From Prochlorococcus sp. RS04 (lineage in GTDB: Bacteria > Cyanobacteriota > Cyanobacteriia > PCC-6307 > Cyanobiaceae): a stretch of DNA of 64,000 nt. The stretch spans positions 1 to 64,000 of the forward strand of contig NZ_CP018346.1 of the NCBI RefSeq assembly GCF_001989455.1, given 5' to 3'. Under the pieces are notes generated by a model. That model saw only the letters and a program-made list of their open reading frames with translations. It was not told the origin of the DNA and made no database searches. Every line of letters begins with the position of its first letter. The stretch's first letter is position 1. Below are positions 26,759 through 36,484 of this stretch, piece after piece. The translations under genes were made by a program, and so were the position numbers.

Positions 26759-27799
26759 ATGTATTTCAAAAGAAAAGAACTAGAGAAATTTAGATGTTTT
26801 AAAGGACCACTTATAGATGTTAGGAGCCCGAGTGAGTATTATAAAGGACACATGCCTAATTCTATTAATATTCCACTATTTGATGATGATGAGAGATCTA
26901 TAATTGGTACAATTTATAAAAAAGGAAGTAGAAAAAAAGCAGTCATAGAGGGATTAAAATTTTTTGAAAAAAAAATGGAATTACTTCTTGATAATTTATT
27001 CAAGAGTATTGAGTCTCATACAACTATTGCTAATAAAAATGATGAATTATTTATCAGGATATATTGCTCTAGAGGAGGAATGCGTTCACAAAGTATTGGA
27101 TGGTTATTAGATAAATTTAAATTAAATATAGTTACACTTAATGGCGGATACAAAATATATAGAAAATGGGTATTAGATAGTTTTTCAAATAAGTTGAATT
27201 TAGTAGTTATTGGTGGGAAAACAGGAACAGGTAAGACAAGATTATTATCATTACTTGAGAAATATAAATATCAAACTATTGATCTTGAAGGATTTGCTTG
27301 TCATAGAGGAAGCACATTTGGAGGTTTAGGAATGAAAAAACAACCTTCAAATGAACAATTTGAAAATATAATTGCAGAAAAATTAAATTCTTTTAAATGT
27401 TCTAATAATATTTTTGTAGAAGCTGAAAGTGCAAATATAGGTAAATGTAAAATTCCTCATGAATTCTTTAATCAGATGAAAAACTCTAGGAGGATTGAAA
27501 TTATAAGGAGCGAATCTAACAGGTTAGATGAGTTAATAGATACTTATAGTGTATTTAAAAAAGAGGAACTCCAAGAATCAGTACTAAGGATAAAAAAAAG
27601 ACTAGGACCGCAAAGAACAAAAATTGCTCTTGAATCAATTAATAATGAGAAATGGGACTTAGTTTGCAAATCAGTTTTAGAATATTACGATAAGTGTTAT
27701 GAATATGAAAAGGTTGGCAAAACTAATATAAAGATAATAGATTTAACTGATAAAAAATATGATGAAAGTACACTAGAGTTAATAAATAATGTTTTATAA
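26759..27799 (+). CDS. mnmH: tRNA 2-selenouridine/geranyl-2-thiouridine synthase
   Basis: Enzyme (also SelU/YbbB) that replaces sulfur by selenium, via a geranylated intermediate, at wobble 2-thiouridine of tRNA-Lys/Glu/Gln. An N-terminal rhodanese domain (LIDVRSPSEYYKGHMPNSINIPLF near residue 18, active Cys in IYCSRGGMRSQSIGWL near 102) is joined to a P-loop domain (VIGGKTGTGKTRLL near 152). Length 346 is normal. It needs selenophosphate from SelD, which is not in the window. ATG start, separate from the neighbours by 35 and 60 bases. Confidence 0.9.
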   Translation: MYFKRKELEKFRCFKGPLIDVRSPSEYYKGHMPNSINIPLFDDDERSIIGTIYKKGSRKKAVIEGLKFFEKKMELLLDNLFKSIESHTTIANKNDELFIRIYCSRGGMRSQSIGWLLDKFKLNIVTLNGGYKIYRKWVLDSFSNKLNLVVIGGKTGTGKTRLLSLLEKYKYQTIDLEGFACHRGSTFGGLGMKKQPSNEQFENIIAEKLNSFKCSNNIFVEAESANIGKCKIPHEFFNQMKNSRRIEIIRSESNRLDELIDTYSVFKKEELQESVLRIKKRLGPQRTKIALESINNEKWDLVCKSVLEYYDKCYEYEKVGKTNIKIIDLTDKKYDESTLELINNVL

Positions 27800-27859
27800 A
27801 ATAACTACAAACGAATATGAAAAATATTTCCTAAGATAAAAAATTATCAACCGAATATT

Positions 27860-28213
27860 ATGACAACAAATAAAACTGCAAAAATACAATTTTATGAGGG
27901 AACTGATGAACCAGTAGTGCCTGAAATAAGACTGACTAGGAGTAAAGATGGTACTACCGGTCAAGCATTATTTTTATTTGAAAAACCTCAGGCATTATCT
28001 TCAATTACAGACGGTGAAATCACAGGTATGCGGATGATAGATTCCGAAGGTGAAATATTAACTAGAGAAGTTAAAGTAAAGTTTGTTGATGGAGAACCAA
28101 TTTTTTTAGAAGCGGTTTATATTTGGAAGAACACACCAGACTTTGAAAGATTTATGAGATTTGCAAATAGTTATGCAAAATCAAATGGATTAGGATATTC
28201 TGAAAAGAAGTAG
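27860..28213 (+). CDS. psb28: photosystem II assembly factor Psb28
   Basis: Small soluble protein that binds the cytoplasmic side of PSII assembly intermediates near CP47 and protects them during biogenesis and repair. The 117 residues show the family pattern: [34 protein letters not shown] and the C-terminal [26 protein letters not shown] start. It precedes an AI-2E family transporter by 13 bases, possibly one transcript. No odd features. Confidence 0.96.
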   Translation: MTTNKTAKIQFYEGTDEPVVPEIRLTRSKDGTTGQALFLFEKPQALSSITDGEITGMRMIDSEGEILTREVKVKFVDGEPIFLEAVYIWKNTPDFERFMRFANSYAKSNGLGYSEKK

Positions 28214-28226
28214 AGTATTATAAAAA

Positions 28227-29270
28227 TTGAATAGTTCATTATATTTCAAGTTAGTAGCAATATTAATTACTTTATTAATAGTATGGACTTTAAGGGATTT
28301 TCTCCTCCTAATAATTTGTTCTTTAGTAATTTCAAATATTGTATGTAATCTATCTAATCAAATCCAAAATGGTTTGAAAATTCCTCGATCGATTTCTTTG
28401 TTTCTTGTCTTAACCGTCATATCAGTAATAATATTTTCTATTTTTATTCTTGTATTACCTCCGTTTATAAAAGAATTCAATGAAATACTAGTTGACATTC
28501 CAAATGGTTTATCAAAAATAAATATATTGATCAATACAAATCTCAACAAATTTAATAGCTTATTTTATGGCGAACAATCAGAAAATGTTATAGACATATT
28601 TAGTTTAATAAATAATGTAGTTACCATTCCAGATGTCTCAACTATTGCAAAAGCTATTCAAGAAAGTTTTAAGAATTTAATTAATATTGCGGGGAATCTA
28701 GGTTCAGGTCTTTTGAGATTAGTATTCGTATTAGCAGTGAGTTTGATGATTTCTATTGAACCAAAACAATATAAAGAAAATGTACTTCTATTAATACCAA
28801 AAAATTACCGAAATAAATTTAGAAATATTCTGGAAAAATGCAATATTGCATTAGCAAATTGGACCTTTTCTATGGTCATAAGCTCATTATCAGTAGGTTT
28901 ATTATCATTAATAGTTTTATCTATATTAGATGTCAAATACGTTGTCTCAAATGCTTTAATAGCAATGGTTCTTAATATAATTCCGAATATAGGTCCAGTT
29001 ATTAGTGGTATATTTCCAATCTCAATTGCGCTACTAGATAATTTTTGGAAACCACTGGCAGTTTTAGGATCATATGTAATCATTCAAAATATTGAAAGCT
29101 ATATCATAATGCCATCTATAATGAAGAAAAAAGCAAACCTACTTCCTGGTTTGACATTAATATCACAATTTGGATTTACCTTCATTTTTGGTCCATTAGG
29201 CTTAATACTATCTCTTCCATTAGCTGTAGTAATACAGGTTTTAATCAAAGAATCATTTAAAGATATTTAA
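28227..29270 (+). CDS. AI-2E/PerM family membrane transporter
   Basis: Polytopic membrane protein of 347 residues with about seven to eight helices, an N-terminal pair (residues 8-45), a long amphipathic extramembrane region (about 95-150) and the C-terminal conserved segments VSNALIAMVLNIIPNIGPVISGIFPI and FGPLGLILSLPLAVVIQVL of the AI-2E exporter/permease family. Substrates in cyanobacteria are unknown; some relatives act as Na+/H+ antiporters. TTG start at 28227, 13 bases after psb28. Confidence 0.88.
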   Translation: MNSSLYFKLVAILITLLIVWTLRDFLLLIICSLVISNIVCNLSNQIQNGLKIPRSISLFLVLTVISVIIFSIFILVLPPFIKEFNEILVDIPNGLSKINILINTNLNKFNSLFYGEQSENVIDIFSLINNVVTIPDVSTIAKAIQESFKNLINIAGNLGSGLLRLVFVLAVSLMISIEPKQYKENVLLLIPKNYRNKFRNILEKCNIALANWTFSMVISSLSVGLLSLIVLSILDVKYVVSNALIAMVLNIIPNIGPVISGIFPISIALLDNFWKPLAVLGSYVIIQNIESYIIMPSIMKKKANLLPGLTLISQFGFTFIFGPLGLILSLPLAVVIQVLIKESFKDI

Positions 29271-29273
29271 AAA

Positions 29274-29456
29274 CTACTTAATTAATTTTTTATATAAATA
29301 TGGGTATGAAAAAAGTATAAAGATAGCTAAGGGATGTTTACCTATAGCAAAATATAGAGAACTAAAAGTAAAATGATCAAATAATATTCTTAGCTCAGTA
29401 GAAAGATCTATTAAAACTAAAGAAAATAAAATTATCAAATAGTAATTCAATTTCAT
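29274..29456 (-). CDS. small membrane protein downstream of secF
   Basis: ORF of 60 codons with two hydrophobic segments (residues 4-24 and 35-55) and ATG start. It sits 18 bases after the secF stop on the same strand and converges on the AI-2E gene with a three-base gap, so it neatly fills the space. I do not recognise a family. The snug placement behind secD-secF suggests it is a real member of that transcript, with conservation across relatives untested. Confidence 0.55.
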   Translation of the reverse strand: MKLNYYLIILFSLVLIDLSTELRILFDHFTFSSLYFAIGKHPLAIFILFSYPYLYKKLIK

Positions 29457-29474
29457 AGAATGAGGAGCTTAAGC

Positions 29475-30389
29475 TCAGTCTTTAAGCAATAAAGATGGAG
29501 CCAATAAAATACTTGAAAAACTTCCAACAATAATGCCTAATGATAAGGCCAAAGAAAACCAAAACAGCGAGTAAGATCCAAACAAAATTATGCTTAATAA
29601 AGGGATAAGGGTTGTAATACTGGTAAAAGTTGTTCTCCTAAATGATTCGTTTACTGATAATTGAATAGTTTCGTTATAGCCTTCTTCCTTTGATTTTAAA
29701 TTCTCACGTATTCTATCAAAAATAACAACAGTATCATTTACGGAATAACCAGCAATAGTTAACAAGGACACCGCAAATAAACTATTTACTTCGACAGATA
29801 ATATAATCCCTAACCAGGAAAATATACCGAAAACAATTAATAAATCATGGAATAAGGCTAATAATGCAAATAATGCATATTTTTTATCGAACCTAATAGT
29901 TATATATAAAGATATTGCAAATAAAGAAACCAACAATGAAGTAACACAATTGGTAAGTAATCTTTTCCCAAGTTTTGGACCTATTAATCTTGAATCCTTA
30001 CTCTCATAATTTAGAGGTCCAATAATATTATCAAGATTAGTAATTAGATTATTTGATTCTTCGATACTCAAATAAGGTGTTCTTATTGAAATTAATTTAT
30101 TATTATTTTGGAATTGTAATTTAATATTATTTATAAATTTTTTATTACTAGAGATATCTCTTAAATTTTCTAAAACTGAATCAGGGGAAAGATTAGAACA
30201 TTCATCTTCACAAACTCTTTCTATTCTTAGTTCATTTCCTCCAACAAAATCCATCCCTAAATTTATAGGTTTCTTATAGGAAGTATTAAAAGTTGAATAT
30301 AAAATTCCTAAAAGACTTAGCAAAATAAGAAAAGTTGAAAAACTAATTATCTTTCTTTTATTTTTTATAAGTTCAAGATTATAATTCAT
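29475..30389 (-). CDS. secF: protein translocase subunit SecF
   Basis: RND-type subunit that works with SecD to use the proton gradient for late steps of Sec-dependent export across the plasma or thylakoid membrane. A first helix (residues ~15-35) is followed by the signature LGMDFVGGNELRI, a periplasmic P domain, then five helices including the conserved GYSVNDTVVIFDRIRENL. Length 304 is normal. It begins 21 bases downstream of secD, the usual order. Confidence 0.95.
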   Translation of the reverse strand: MNYNLELIKNKRKIISFSTFLILLSLLGILYSTFNTSYKKPINLGMDFVGGNELRIERVCEDECSNLSPDSVLENLRDISSNKKFINNIKLQFQNNNKLISIRTPYLSIEESNNLITNLDNIIGPLNYESKDSRLIGPKLGKRLLTNCVTSLLVSLFAISLYITIRFDKKYALFALLALFHDLLIVFGIFSWLGIILSVEVNSLFAVSLLTIAGYSVNDTVVIFDRIRENLKSKEEGYNETIQLSVNESFRRTTFTSITTLIPLLSIILFGSYSLFWFSLALSLGIIVGSFSSILLAPSLLLKD

Positions 30390-30410
30390 GGGAAATTAGA
30401 AACAAAAAAT

Positions 30411-31880
30411 TTAATTTGAAAAATTATTCTTGGGTAGAAAGAGATTTTTTTGCCTTAAAGATTGATATGTTGTAAAAAATCTCAAAATAGTTTTAGAACA
30501 ATTTAATGAGGTAAACAAGCTTATTAGAACTCCAATACCTAATGTTGCCGCAAAACCTTTAACGAAATTTGTTCCTAATAAAAACAATACAAAACAACTT
30601 AAAAGAGTAGTAATATGACCATCAACTATAGATGAATTAGCTCTTTGAAAACCGCTATCAATAGATCTTGAAAGAGTATTGCCGTCATATAATTCTTCTC
30701 TAATTCTCTCAAATATTAGAATATTTGCATCAACTGCCATACCAATGCTAAGTATAAGCCCAGATATTCCAGGTAAAGTCAAAGTTACAGGAATTAATGA
30801 ATATAGGGCTAAGTTAAAGAAACCATAAAGTACTAGAGATAGAACTGAAACGAAACCTAGAATTCTATAATTAAAAATCATAAATATTCCAACAAAAATT
30901 AATCCACTAATAGCTGCATAAAGACTTTTTAAAATATTTTTGGATCCCAATAAAGCCCCTATAGTGTTAGTTTCTACTATTTCAATTGGCAATGGTAATG
31001 AGCCTCCTTTAAGTTGAACTTCTAATTCTCTAGCATTTTCAGCAGTAAAATTACCGCTTATTGTTGCTGATCCACCTGTAATACCAGTACTAGCAAACTG
31101 GTTACCAACACTAGCTTCACTTATAGATTCGCCATCAAGGATGATAGCCAATAGTTGATTAGTGCCAGCAATTGACTTTGTAATTTCTGCAAACTTTTCA
31201 CCTCCTGAATTACTAAAAGCTAATAAAACTTCCCAATTATTATTTGTTTGTTCTTGTCTCCTTCCTGCGTTAATAAGATCCTTACCAGATAAATCCGTTT
31301 TAATAAATAAATTTGTAATTTCTTTATCAACATATTTTTTGATTTCAATTAACCTCCCATATAAATCATTACTAGTAGATGAGTAATTCAAATCTTGCTC
31401 TATATTTGTAAGATCATCTTGAATAACTTTTAAGAAATTATCATTATTTTGATTTTTTTCTTCAAAGGAATATTGTTCAATTAATTCTCTAATACTCAAT
31501 CTTTGCAGTTGCAGGTTTTTTAAATCTTTAGATGTTCCTTCTTTTTGGGTTCTAAATTCTAATAAAGCAGTCTTACCTAATACCCTTGAAGCAACTAATG
31601 GATTTTGTTCGCCTGGTAATTCTAAAATCAATTGATCACCACCGAGTGTTTGTAAATTAGACTCAGAAACTCCTAAATTATTAACGCGCTTATCTATAAC
31701 CGAATTAACTGCTTCAAGTTCATCCCTTGTTACCTTACCTTCCTCTTTAATAATTTGTAGTGTAAGTTGAGAACCACCTTGTAAATCCAATCCCAACTGT
31801 AAGGGATAATTTATTAATAGATAAACAGATAAAGTAAGTAGAAATATAATAAAAAAAAGCCAACCTTGCCTTCTTTTCAT
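30411..31880 (-). CDS. secD: protein translocase subunit SecD
   Basis: Partner of SecF. The N-terminal helix is followed by LGLDLQGGSQLTLQI, a P1 periplasmic domain (about residues 40-290, with an insertion rich in Asn/Gln/Lys at 115-165), and six helices including GMAVDANILIFERIREEL. Length 489 is within the cyanobacterial range. It starts only three bases after the pdhB stop, an unusual junction of protein export with pyruvate dehydrogenase that suggests co-transcription. Confidence 0.95.
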   Translation of the reverse strand: MKRRQGWLFFIIFLLTLSVYLLINYPLQLGLDLQGGSQLTLQIIKEEGKVTRDELEAVNSVIDKRVNNLGVSESNLQTLGGDQLILELPGEQNPLVASRVLGKTALLEFRTQKEGTSKDLKNLQLQRLSIRELIEQYSFEEKNQNNDNFLKVIQDDLTNIEQDLNYSSTSNDLYGRLIEIKKYVDKEITNLFIKTDLSGKDLINAGRRQEQTNNNWEVLLAFSNSGGEKFAEITKSIAGTNQLLAIILDGESISEASVGNQFASTGITGGSATISGNFTAENARELEVQLKGGSLPLPIEIVETNTIGALLGSKNILKSLYAAISGLIFVGIFMIFNYRILGFVSVLSLVLYGFFNLALYSLIPVTLTLPGISGLILSIGMAVDANILIFERIREELYDGNTLSRSIDSGFQRANSSIVDGHITTLLSCFVLFLLGTNFVKGFAATLGIGVLISLFTSLNCSKTILRFFTTYQSLRQKNLFLPKNNFSN

Positions 31881-31883
31881 TTT

Positions 31884-32867
31884 CTATATACTCCCACTAA
31901 TTAAATGTTCAACTTTTTCAACTATTTGATGTGGTTGGATTATTGTCAAATTCTCAAGATTTCCATTATAGGGAGTTGGAATATCCTGACTAGATAATCT
32001 AATTGGTCGGGCATCAAGATCATCAAAACACTCTTCTGTTATCAAGGCAATTAATTCTGCACCAATACCTCCAGTCTTCATACATTCTTCAACAATAATT
32101 ACTTTATTTGTTTTTCTTATTGATTTTGAGATGGTTTCCATATCAAATGGTTTTAAACTTATTAAATCTATTAACTCAACATCTATTCCTTTTTTTTCTA
32201 ACTCTTCAAGAGCTTTAAGGCAGTGATGTCTCATTCTTGAATAAGTCAATAAAGTAATATCACGCCCTTCTTTTACAACGTCAGCCTGATCTAAAGCGCA
32301 AGTATAATCACCCTCAGGTAATTCTTCAGACAAATTGTATAGAAGAACATGTTCGAAAAATAGAACCGGATTATCATCTCTTATAGCTGCTTTCATTAAA
32401 CCTTTAGCATTTGTGGGCGTACTACATGCAACAATCTTTATGCCAGGAACTGCATGAAAATATGCTTCAAGTCTTTGACTATGCTCAGCACCAAGTTGAC
32501 GACCAACTCCACCAGGTCCTCGGACTACTGCTGGTATTTTATAATTTCCGCCACTTGTATATCTAAGCATACCCATATTGTTCGATATCTGATTAAATGC
32601 TAAAAGCAAAAATCCCATATTCATTCCTTCTACTATTGGTCTTAAGCCAGTCATTGCTGCACCGACAGCCATACCCGTAAAACTATTCTCTGCAATTGGA
32701 GTATCTAAGACTCTTAACTCTCCATATTTTTCATATAAATCCTTAGTTACCTTATAAGATCCTCCATACTGACCCACATCTTCCCCCATTACGCAAACAT
32801 TTAAATCATTTGCCATTTCTTCATCAATTGCCTCTTTCAAAGCATTAAATAATAATGTTCCAGCCAC
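31884..32867 (-). CDS. pdhB: pyruvate dehydrogenase E1 beta subunit
   Basis: Beta subunit of the thiamine-diphosphate E1 component, which with PdhA decarboxylates pyruvate for acetyl-CoA supply. Seen: [24 protein letters not shown] near residue 27, [21 protein letters not shown] near 60, and the C-terminal [18 protein letters not shown]. Length 327 is typical. The start codon is GTG (32867-32865). No pdhA is adjacent; in cyanobacteria the subunits are often encoded apart. A 179-base region upstream separates it from the DUF3082 gene and shows only shadow ORFs. Confidence 0.95.
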   Translation of the reverse strand: MAGTLLFNALKEAIDEEMANDLNVCVMGEDVGQYGGSYKVTKDLYEKYGELRVLDTPIAENSFTGMAVGAAMTGLRPIVEGMNMGFLLLAFNQISNNMGMLRYTSGGNYKIPAVVRGPGGVGRQLGAEHSQRLEAYFHAVPGIKIVACSTPTNAKGLMKAAIRDDNPVLFFEHVLLYNLSEELPEGDYTCALDQADVVKEGRDITLLTYSRMRHHCLKALEELEKKGIDVELIDLISLKPFDMETISKSIRKTNKVIIVEECMKTGGIGAELIALITEECFDDLDARPIRLSSQDIPTPYNGNLENLTIIQPHQIVEKVEHLISGSI

Positions 32868-33046
32868 AATTAATTACCTAATTAATCACATATATAATCC
32901 TACCACTTTGAATAATTCAACCTCCTTCAGCAAAGGTTATGAGTAGTAATATTGATAAAATCATTCCTGGAGATAGCAAAAGGACTAAAAGGCCTAAGTC
33001 ATGTAAAGACATTCAAAGAAAGTGTTTCTTTAATAATATTGGCAAT

Positions 33047-33349
33047 TCAACTTTTCTTCACAATAAAACTTCGAATAAATACAATAAAAAGTCCTATACC
33101 TATAAAAGCAAAAGAAAAAGTTAGCAAAAAAGATAATCCAATTATTAATGTATTAATGCTAGAGGAAATATTTTGGACTATTTCAGAAGAATTTGATGGT
33201 TTATGTACTGAAAAATAAATTGCAATTTTATTACTTAAAAAATAAAAAATTATAAATAATAAAAAACTTGTTAATGATCCAACAATAAAATTTAAAGGTC
33301 CTTTTTCGGGAATATTTTTTTTAATATTCTCATTACTGTTATCAGCCAC
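33047..33349 (-). CDS. DUF3082 family membrane protein
   Basis: Small membrane protein of 100 residues with two long hydrophobic helices (about residues 20-45 and 68-95) separated by a polar loop (SVHKPSNSSEIVQNISSSIN). The pattern GPLNFIVGSLTSFLLFI with YFLSNKIAIYF matches the cyanobacteria/plastid DUF3082 family by recognition. Function unknown. It begins 23 bases after ispE on the same strand, so it is probably the last gene of an rsmA-ispE transcript. The overlapping plus-strand ORF at 32952-33218 is a shadow. Confidence 0.8.
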   Translation of the reverse strand: MADNSNENIKKNIPEKGPLNFIVGSLTSFLLFIIFYFLSNKIAIYFSVHKPSNSSEIVQNISSSINTLIIGLSFLLTFSFAFIGIGLFIVFIRSFIVKKS

Positions 33350-33372
33350 AATAGATTTTTATATAAAAAAAT

Positions 33373-34308
33373 TTAAATGAATGTTATTCCCTTTTCAAGG
33401 AAAGTGCAAACCCATGAATCATAGCCTTTATCTTTAAATAATTTAGAATTTGCATTTAATTCTTTTTTAGCAGTCTCTATATCTTTAAAGAGTGCAAAGC
33501 ATGTAGGGCCTGATCCACTCATTGAAAATGTGAGACAATTTTCTAATGTAGAAAGTAAATATAATGCCTGCTTTACAGAATCATTTTCATTTTCAACAAC
33601 TAACTGCAAATCATTTTTAATAAATAAATGTTGATTATCAAAATTTAAGTTATTTAAACCATTATCTCTTAAATTTTTTCTTATGTTCTCAATCATTTCT
33701 CTATCAGTAAGATATTCATCACAAAATCTCTTACTATATTTTTTATAAGTTTCAGCAGTTGATACTGATACATTCGGATTTTTTAAAAGAATTGCTCCAT
33801 ATTCAAGTGTTGAATCTAATTTCTCCAAAATTTCGCCTCTTCCAAAACATAATTGAATACCACCATTTATAAAAAAGGGAATATCAGATCCTAAAGTCGA
33901 TGCTAATGAACGTAAAGTTTCTAAATCTAATTTCAAATCCCATAAATTATTAAGACCAATTAATGTTGCTGCTGCATTACTGGAACCACCAGCTAATCCT
34001 GCGCCAATTGGGATATTTTTTCTTAAAAATATATTCGCACCGTAATCTATATTTGATTTTTTCCTTAATAGATTTGCCGATTTAACAATTAAGTTATCAT
34101 CAGATAGGCTTAAATCATTACAATCAGACTCAAGTTTAATTAAACCTTCATTATTAATTTCAAATTCTAAATAATCAGCAAGATCGATATTTTGCATAAT
34201 CATTGCCAACTCATGAAAACCATCCTCTCTTTTACCAATAACTTCAAGATGCAAATTTATTTTGGCTGGAGATTTTATATTAATTTTCTTTTTAGCTAAA
34301 TCTTGCAT
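33373..34308 (-). CDS. ispE: 4-diphosphocytidyl-2-C-methyl-D-erythritol kinase
   Basis: GHMP kinase of the MEP isoprenoid pathway, downstream of dxs (8850-10739). Seen: substrate-lysine segment SPAKINLHLEVIGKREDGFHEL near residue 14, the ATP-binding PIGAGLAGGSSNAAATLIGL near 96 and the C-terminal MSGSGPTCFALF near 265. Length 311 is normal. ATG start, 12 bases after rsmA on the same strand, the same rsmA-ispE order found in many bacteria. Confidence 0.96.
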   Translation of the reverse strand: MQDLAKKKINIKSPAKINLHLEVIGKREDGFHELAMIMQNIDLADYLEFEINNEGLIKLESDCNDLSLSDDNLIVKSANLLRKKSNIDYGANIFLRKNIPIGAGLAGGSSNAAATLIGLNNLWDLKLDLETLRSLASTLGSDIPFFINGGIQLCFGRGEILEKLDSTLEYGAILLKNPNVSVSTAETYKKYSKRFCDEYLTDREMIENIRKNLRDNGLNNLNFDNQHLFIKNDLQLVVENENDSVKQALYLLSTLENCLTFSMSGSGPTCFALFKDIETAKKELNANSKLFKDKGYDSWVCTFLEKGITFI

Positions 34309-34320
34309 ATACTTAAATTT

Positions 34321-35145
34321 TTATTCTTTAATTTTAATACAATTTTCTGCAAGCTTAATCCATTGGTCAATTGAAATGTCTTGTGGTCTTAAATTAAAAC
34401 AAACTTTTGAAGATTCAGATAATTCATTTATCTCTTCATTTGAAAGTATTGAATTAAGTGTATTTCTAAGCATTTTTCTTCTTGAATTAAATGAAATTCG
34501 AAGAAGTTTATCTATATATTTTTCTAGACTAATATCTAATCTTAAATCATTTTTAATTGGTTCGAAAACTACTAAAGAAGAACAAACTTTTGGAGGAGGA
34601 CTAAATGATGAAGGCGGCACATCACATATTCTTTTTATTTTTGATAAAAGTTGCATTCTTATACTAAGCGCACCAGCATTAGGACTACCTTCTTTTGACA
34701 AAATCCTATCTACAACTTCTTTCTGCATTAAAAATATTATTTTTTCGTAATTATAGTTTCTTATAATGCCCAATCGACCTATGAAAATATCCAATATTGG
34801 TCCAGTTATATTGTAAGGAATATTTGCAATCACTTTTGTAATCTTCTTATTAATCGAATCTAAATTTACAGAAAGAATATCTCCCTGCTGCAGTGAAAAC
34901 TTATCATTATTATTGAATTTTTCATTTAATAAATTTATTAAATCTTTATCTAATTCAATTGCATGTAATTTTTTAATTTCTGAATCTAACAACTTAGATG
35001 TTAAAGCTCCTTTACCAGGACCAATTTCTAAAATAAAGTCATTTTCATTAAGAACAGCAATTTCTTTAATTTTTTCTAATATCTTTTTATTTACCAACCA
35101 GTGTTGTCCAAATCTTTTTTTTTGATGATAGTTTTTAGAATTCAT
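34321..35145 (-). CDS. rsmA: 16S rRNA A1518/A1519 dimethyltransferase
   Basis: KsgA enzyme that dimethylates two adenines in helix 45 of 16S rRNA during small-subunit assembly. Seen: [15 protein letters not shown] near residue 8, motif [18 protein letters not shown] near 40, and the adenine-binding [13 protein letters not shown] near 108 (NxPY). Length 274 is standard. ATG start; a divergent Asn-rich ORF begins 57 bases away. Probably cotranscribed with ispE. Confidence 0.97.
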   Translation of the reverse strand: MNSKNYHQKKRFGQHWLVNKKILEKIKEIAVLNENDFILEIGPGKGALTSKLLDSEIKKLHAIELDKDLINLLNEKFNNNDKFSLQQGDILSVNLDSINKKITKVIANIPYNITGPILDIFIGRLGIIRNYNYEKIIFLMQKEVVDRILSKEGSPNAGALSIRMQLLSKIKRICDVPPSSFSPPPKVCSSLVVFEPIKNDLRLDISLEKYIDKLLRISFNSRRKMLRNTLNSILSNEEINELSESSKVCFNLRPQDISIDQWIKLAENCIKIKE

Positions 35146-35201
35146 CTAAAAGATAAATAATATGTTTAAATTAAATATGAATTTATTTAATCCTTTATAT
35201 C

Positions 35202-35534
35202 ATGAGCTTATCAAAAAAAAATTTAGATAAACTCAATAAATTTAAAAAAAAGAAAAATTTAAATAACGAAAGTAAAAATATAAATAATTACATAAATATA
35301 ACTAATAATGATAATTTAATCACCAATCCACCTAATTCAGAAGATCCCAATAAAATTTTTTATTCGTTAATTGATAATTCAGAATCTTTAGAAGAGACTT
35401 CTAACGTAAATAATTCACTAAGAAAAAGTGAGATTAAACAAATTAATATGAATTCTAAAAATGATAATTTTTCCAAGAAATTAACAACCGAGGAGGAACT
35501 ATATGATGAATTTAATTATCTTCTTGATGAATAA
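35202..35534 (+). CDS. Asn/Lys-rich low-complexity protein, unknown
   Basis: Protein of 110 residues dominated by Asn, Lys, Ser, Ile and Glu, with a basic N-terminus (LDKLNKFKKKKNLNN) and a more ordered acidic C-terminus (TEEELYDEFNYLLDE). No membrane segment or known domain; it is probably largely disordered. ATG start, and it precedes rlmH by 19 bases, suggesting a shared transcript. The ordered C-terminus could be a short interaction motif (inference). Conservation in related genomes would decide whether it is a real gene. Confidence 0.65.
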   Translation: MSLSKKNLDKLNKFKKKKNLNNESKNINNYINITNNDNLITNPPNSEDPNKIFYSLIDNSESLEETSNVNNSLRKSEIKQINMNSKNDNFSKKLTTEEELYDEFNYLLDE

Positions 35535-35553
35535 TTAGTTTTGATATTTACTT

Positions 35554-35970
35554 ATGATTCAGAGTAATAGATTATCCATTTATGCTATCGGCAAAATAAA
35601 GAAACTTTGGATTAGAGATGGAATTAATCAATACAAAAAAAGAATGCCTGAACTTATCATTAATGAGTTAAAGGCTTTTAATTTAAATAATCTTAGATCC
35701 AATAACAATATTATTATCTGTCTAAGTGAAGAAGGAAAACAGTTTAATTCAGTTGAACTAAGTTCCTTACTCTTGAATTTTAAAAATAAAAAAATTAATT
35801 TCTTAATCGGTGATACTGATGGAGTTAGTTCAGATATAAAAGAAAAATCAGATCTTGTACTAAGTCTGTCTCCTTTAACTTTTCCTCATGAATTAGCTAG
35901 ATTAATCCTAATCGAGCAAATCTATAGAGCTATTTCTTTATCAAACAACTCCCCTTACCATCGTTCTTAA
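35554..35970 (+). CDS. rlmH: 23S rRNA pseudouridine-1915 N3-methyltransferase
   Basis: SPOUT-class methyltransferase that acts on assembled 70S ribosomes at helix 69. Seen: [19 protein letters not shown] near residue 65, the SAM-knot segment [13 protein letters not shown] (near 90, a GD where most have GG) and the terminal [18 protein letters not shown] with the required C-terminal YHR. Length 138 is slightly short of the usual 155 owing to a reduced middle. ATG start. umuD follows after a 97-base promoter region. Confidence 0.9.
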   Translation: MIQSNRLSIYAIGKIKKLWIRDGINQYKKRMPELIINELKAFNLNNLRSNNNIIICLSEEGKQFNSVELSSLLLNFKNKKINFLIGDTDGVSSDIKEKSDLVLSLSPLTFPHELARLILIEQIYRAISLSNNSPYHRS

Positions 35971-36024
35971 AAAGATTAGATTCAATCTAAAATTAATCTA
36001 TAAAAGTTAATAACTAACTATTTT

Positions 36025-36056
36025 TTGATTTTTTGCTATATAGTACATATATACTA
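36025..36056 (+). promoter_or_regulatory. candidate SOS promoter with LexA-like box for umuDC
   Basis: A possible -35 (TTGATT, 36025-36030) and -10 (TATACT, 36049-36054) are 18 bases apart. Across the -10 lies AGTACATATATACT (36042-36055), one mismatch from the cyanobacterial LexA consensus RGTAC-N3-D-GTWC-B (A for G in the right half). It ends 12 bases before the umuD start codon. Position and sequence fit repression by LexA, but AT-rich DNA makes chance matches easier. Confidence 0.5.
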
Positions 36057-36067
36057 TTAATTTCATA

Positions 36068-36484
36068 TTGGATTCTTTTGATTCAACTACTAAAATATTT
36101 AAAATACCCTTATTAACTGATTCGGTATCAGCAGGGTTTCCTTCTCCTGCAGATGACTATACAGAAGAAAATATTGATTTAAACGAACATTTAATATCTA
36201 ATCCTTTTAGCACTTTTTTTCTTAGAGTTAAAGGTGACTCAATGATAAATGCAGGAATTAAAGATAAAGATTTAATAATAGTAGACAAGAGCTTAACAGC
36301 CAGGCCAGGGAATATCATCATTGCAATGATAGACGGAGAATTTACAATAAAAAGATTATCTATAAAAAATAATGAATTATATTTAAAATCAGAAAATCAT
36401 AATTATCCTGATTTTAGGTTTAAAAACCATATTGATGTACAGATATGGGGAGTTGTTATTTATTCAATACATAGCTATTTATGA
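36068..36484 (+). CDS. umuD: UmuD, self-cleaving subunit of DNA polymerase V
   Basis: S24/LexA-family protein whose RecA-stimulated self-cleavage yields UmuD', the partner of UmuC in translesion synthesis. The cleavage site is Ala22-Gly23 in SVSAGFPSPADDY, very like the E. coli Cys-Gly site in CGFPSPAADY. The catalytic Ser58 (VKGDSMINAGI) and Lys95 (FTIKRL) are in place. Length 138 matches the family (139). TTG start with no clear ribosome site and a very short inferred leader. It overlaps umuC by four bases (ATGA). Confidence 0.95.
   Translation: MDSFDSTTKIFKIPLLTDSVSAGFPSPADDYTEENIDLNEHLISNPFSTFFLRVKGDSMINAGIKDKDLIIVDKSLTARPGNIIIAMIDGEFTIKRLSIKNNELYLKSENHNYPDFRFKNHIDVQIWGVVIYSIHSYL

Noticed and set aside
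32939-33218. Plus-strand ORFs upstream of pdhB
   Set aside because: Their coding content overlaps the minus-strand DUF3082 gene, which has two clear membrane helices and family motifs; the plus frames look random.
34262-34750. Plus-strand ORF of 162 codons across ispE and rsmA
   Set aside because: Antisense to two well-conserved enzymes; Ser/Ile/Phe-rich shadow translation.
35971-36024. Hairpin TTAGATTCAATCTAA after rlmH as a terminator
   Set aside because: The stem is A/T only, the loop would be very tight and no T tract follows.
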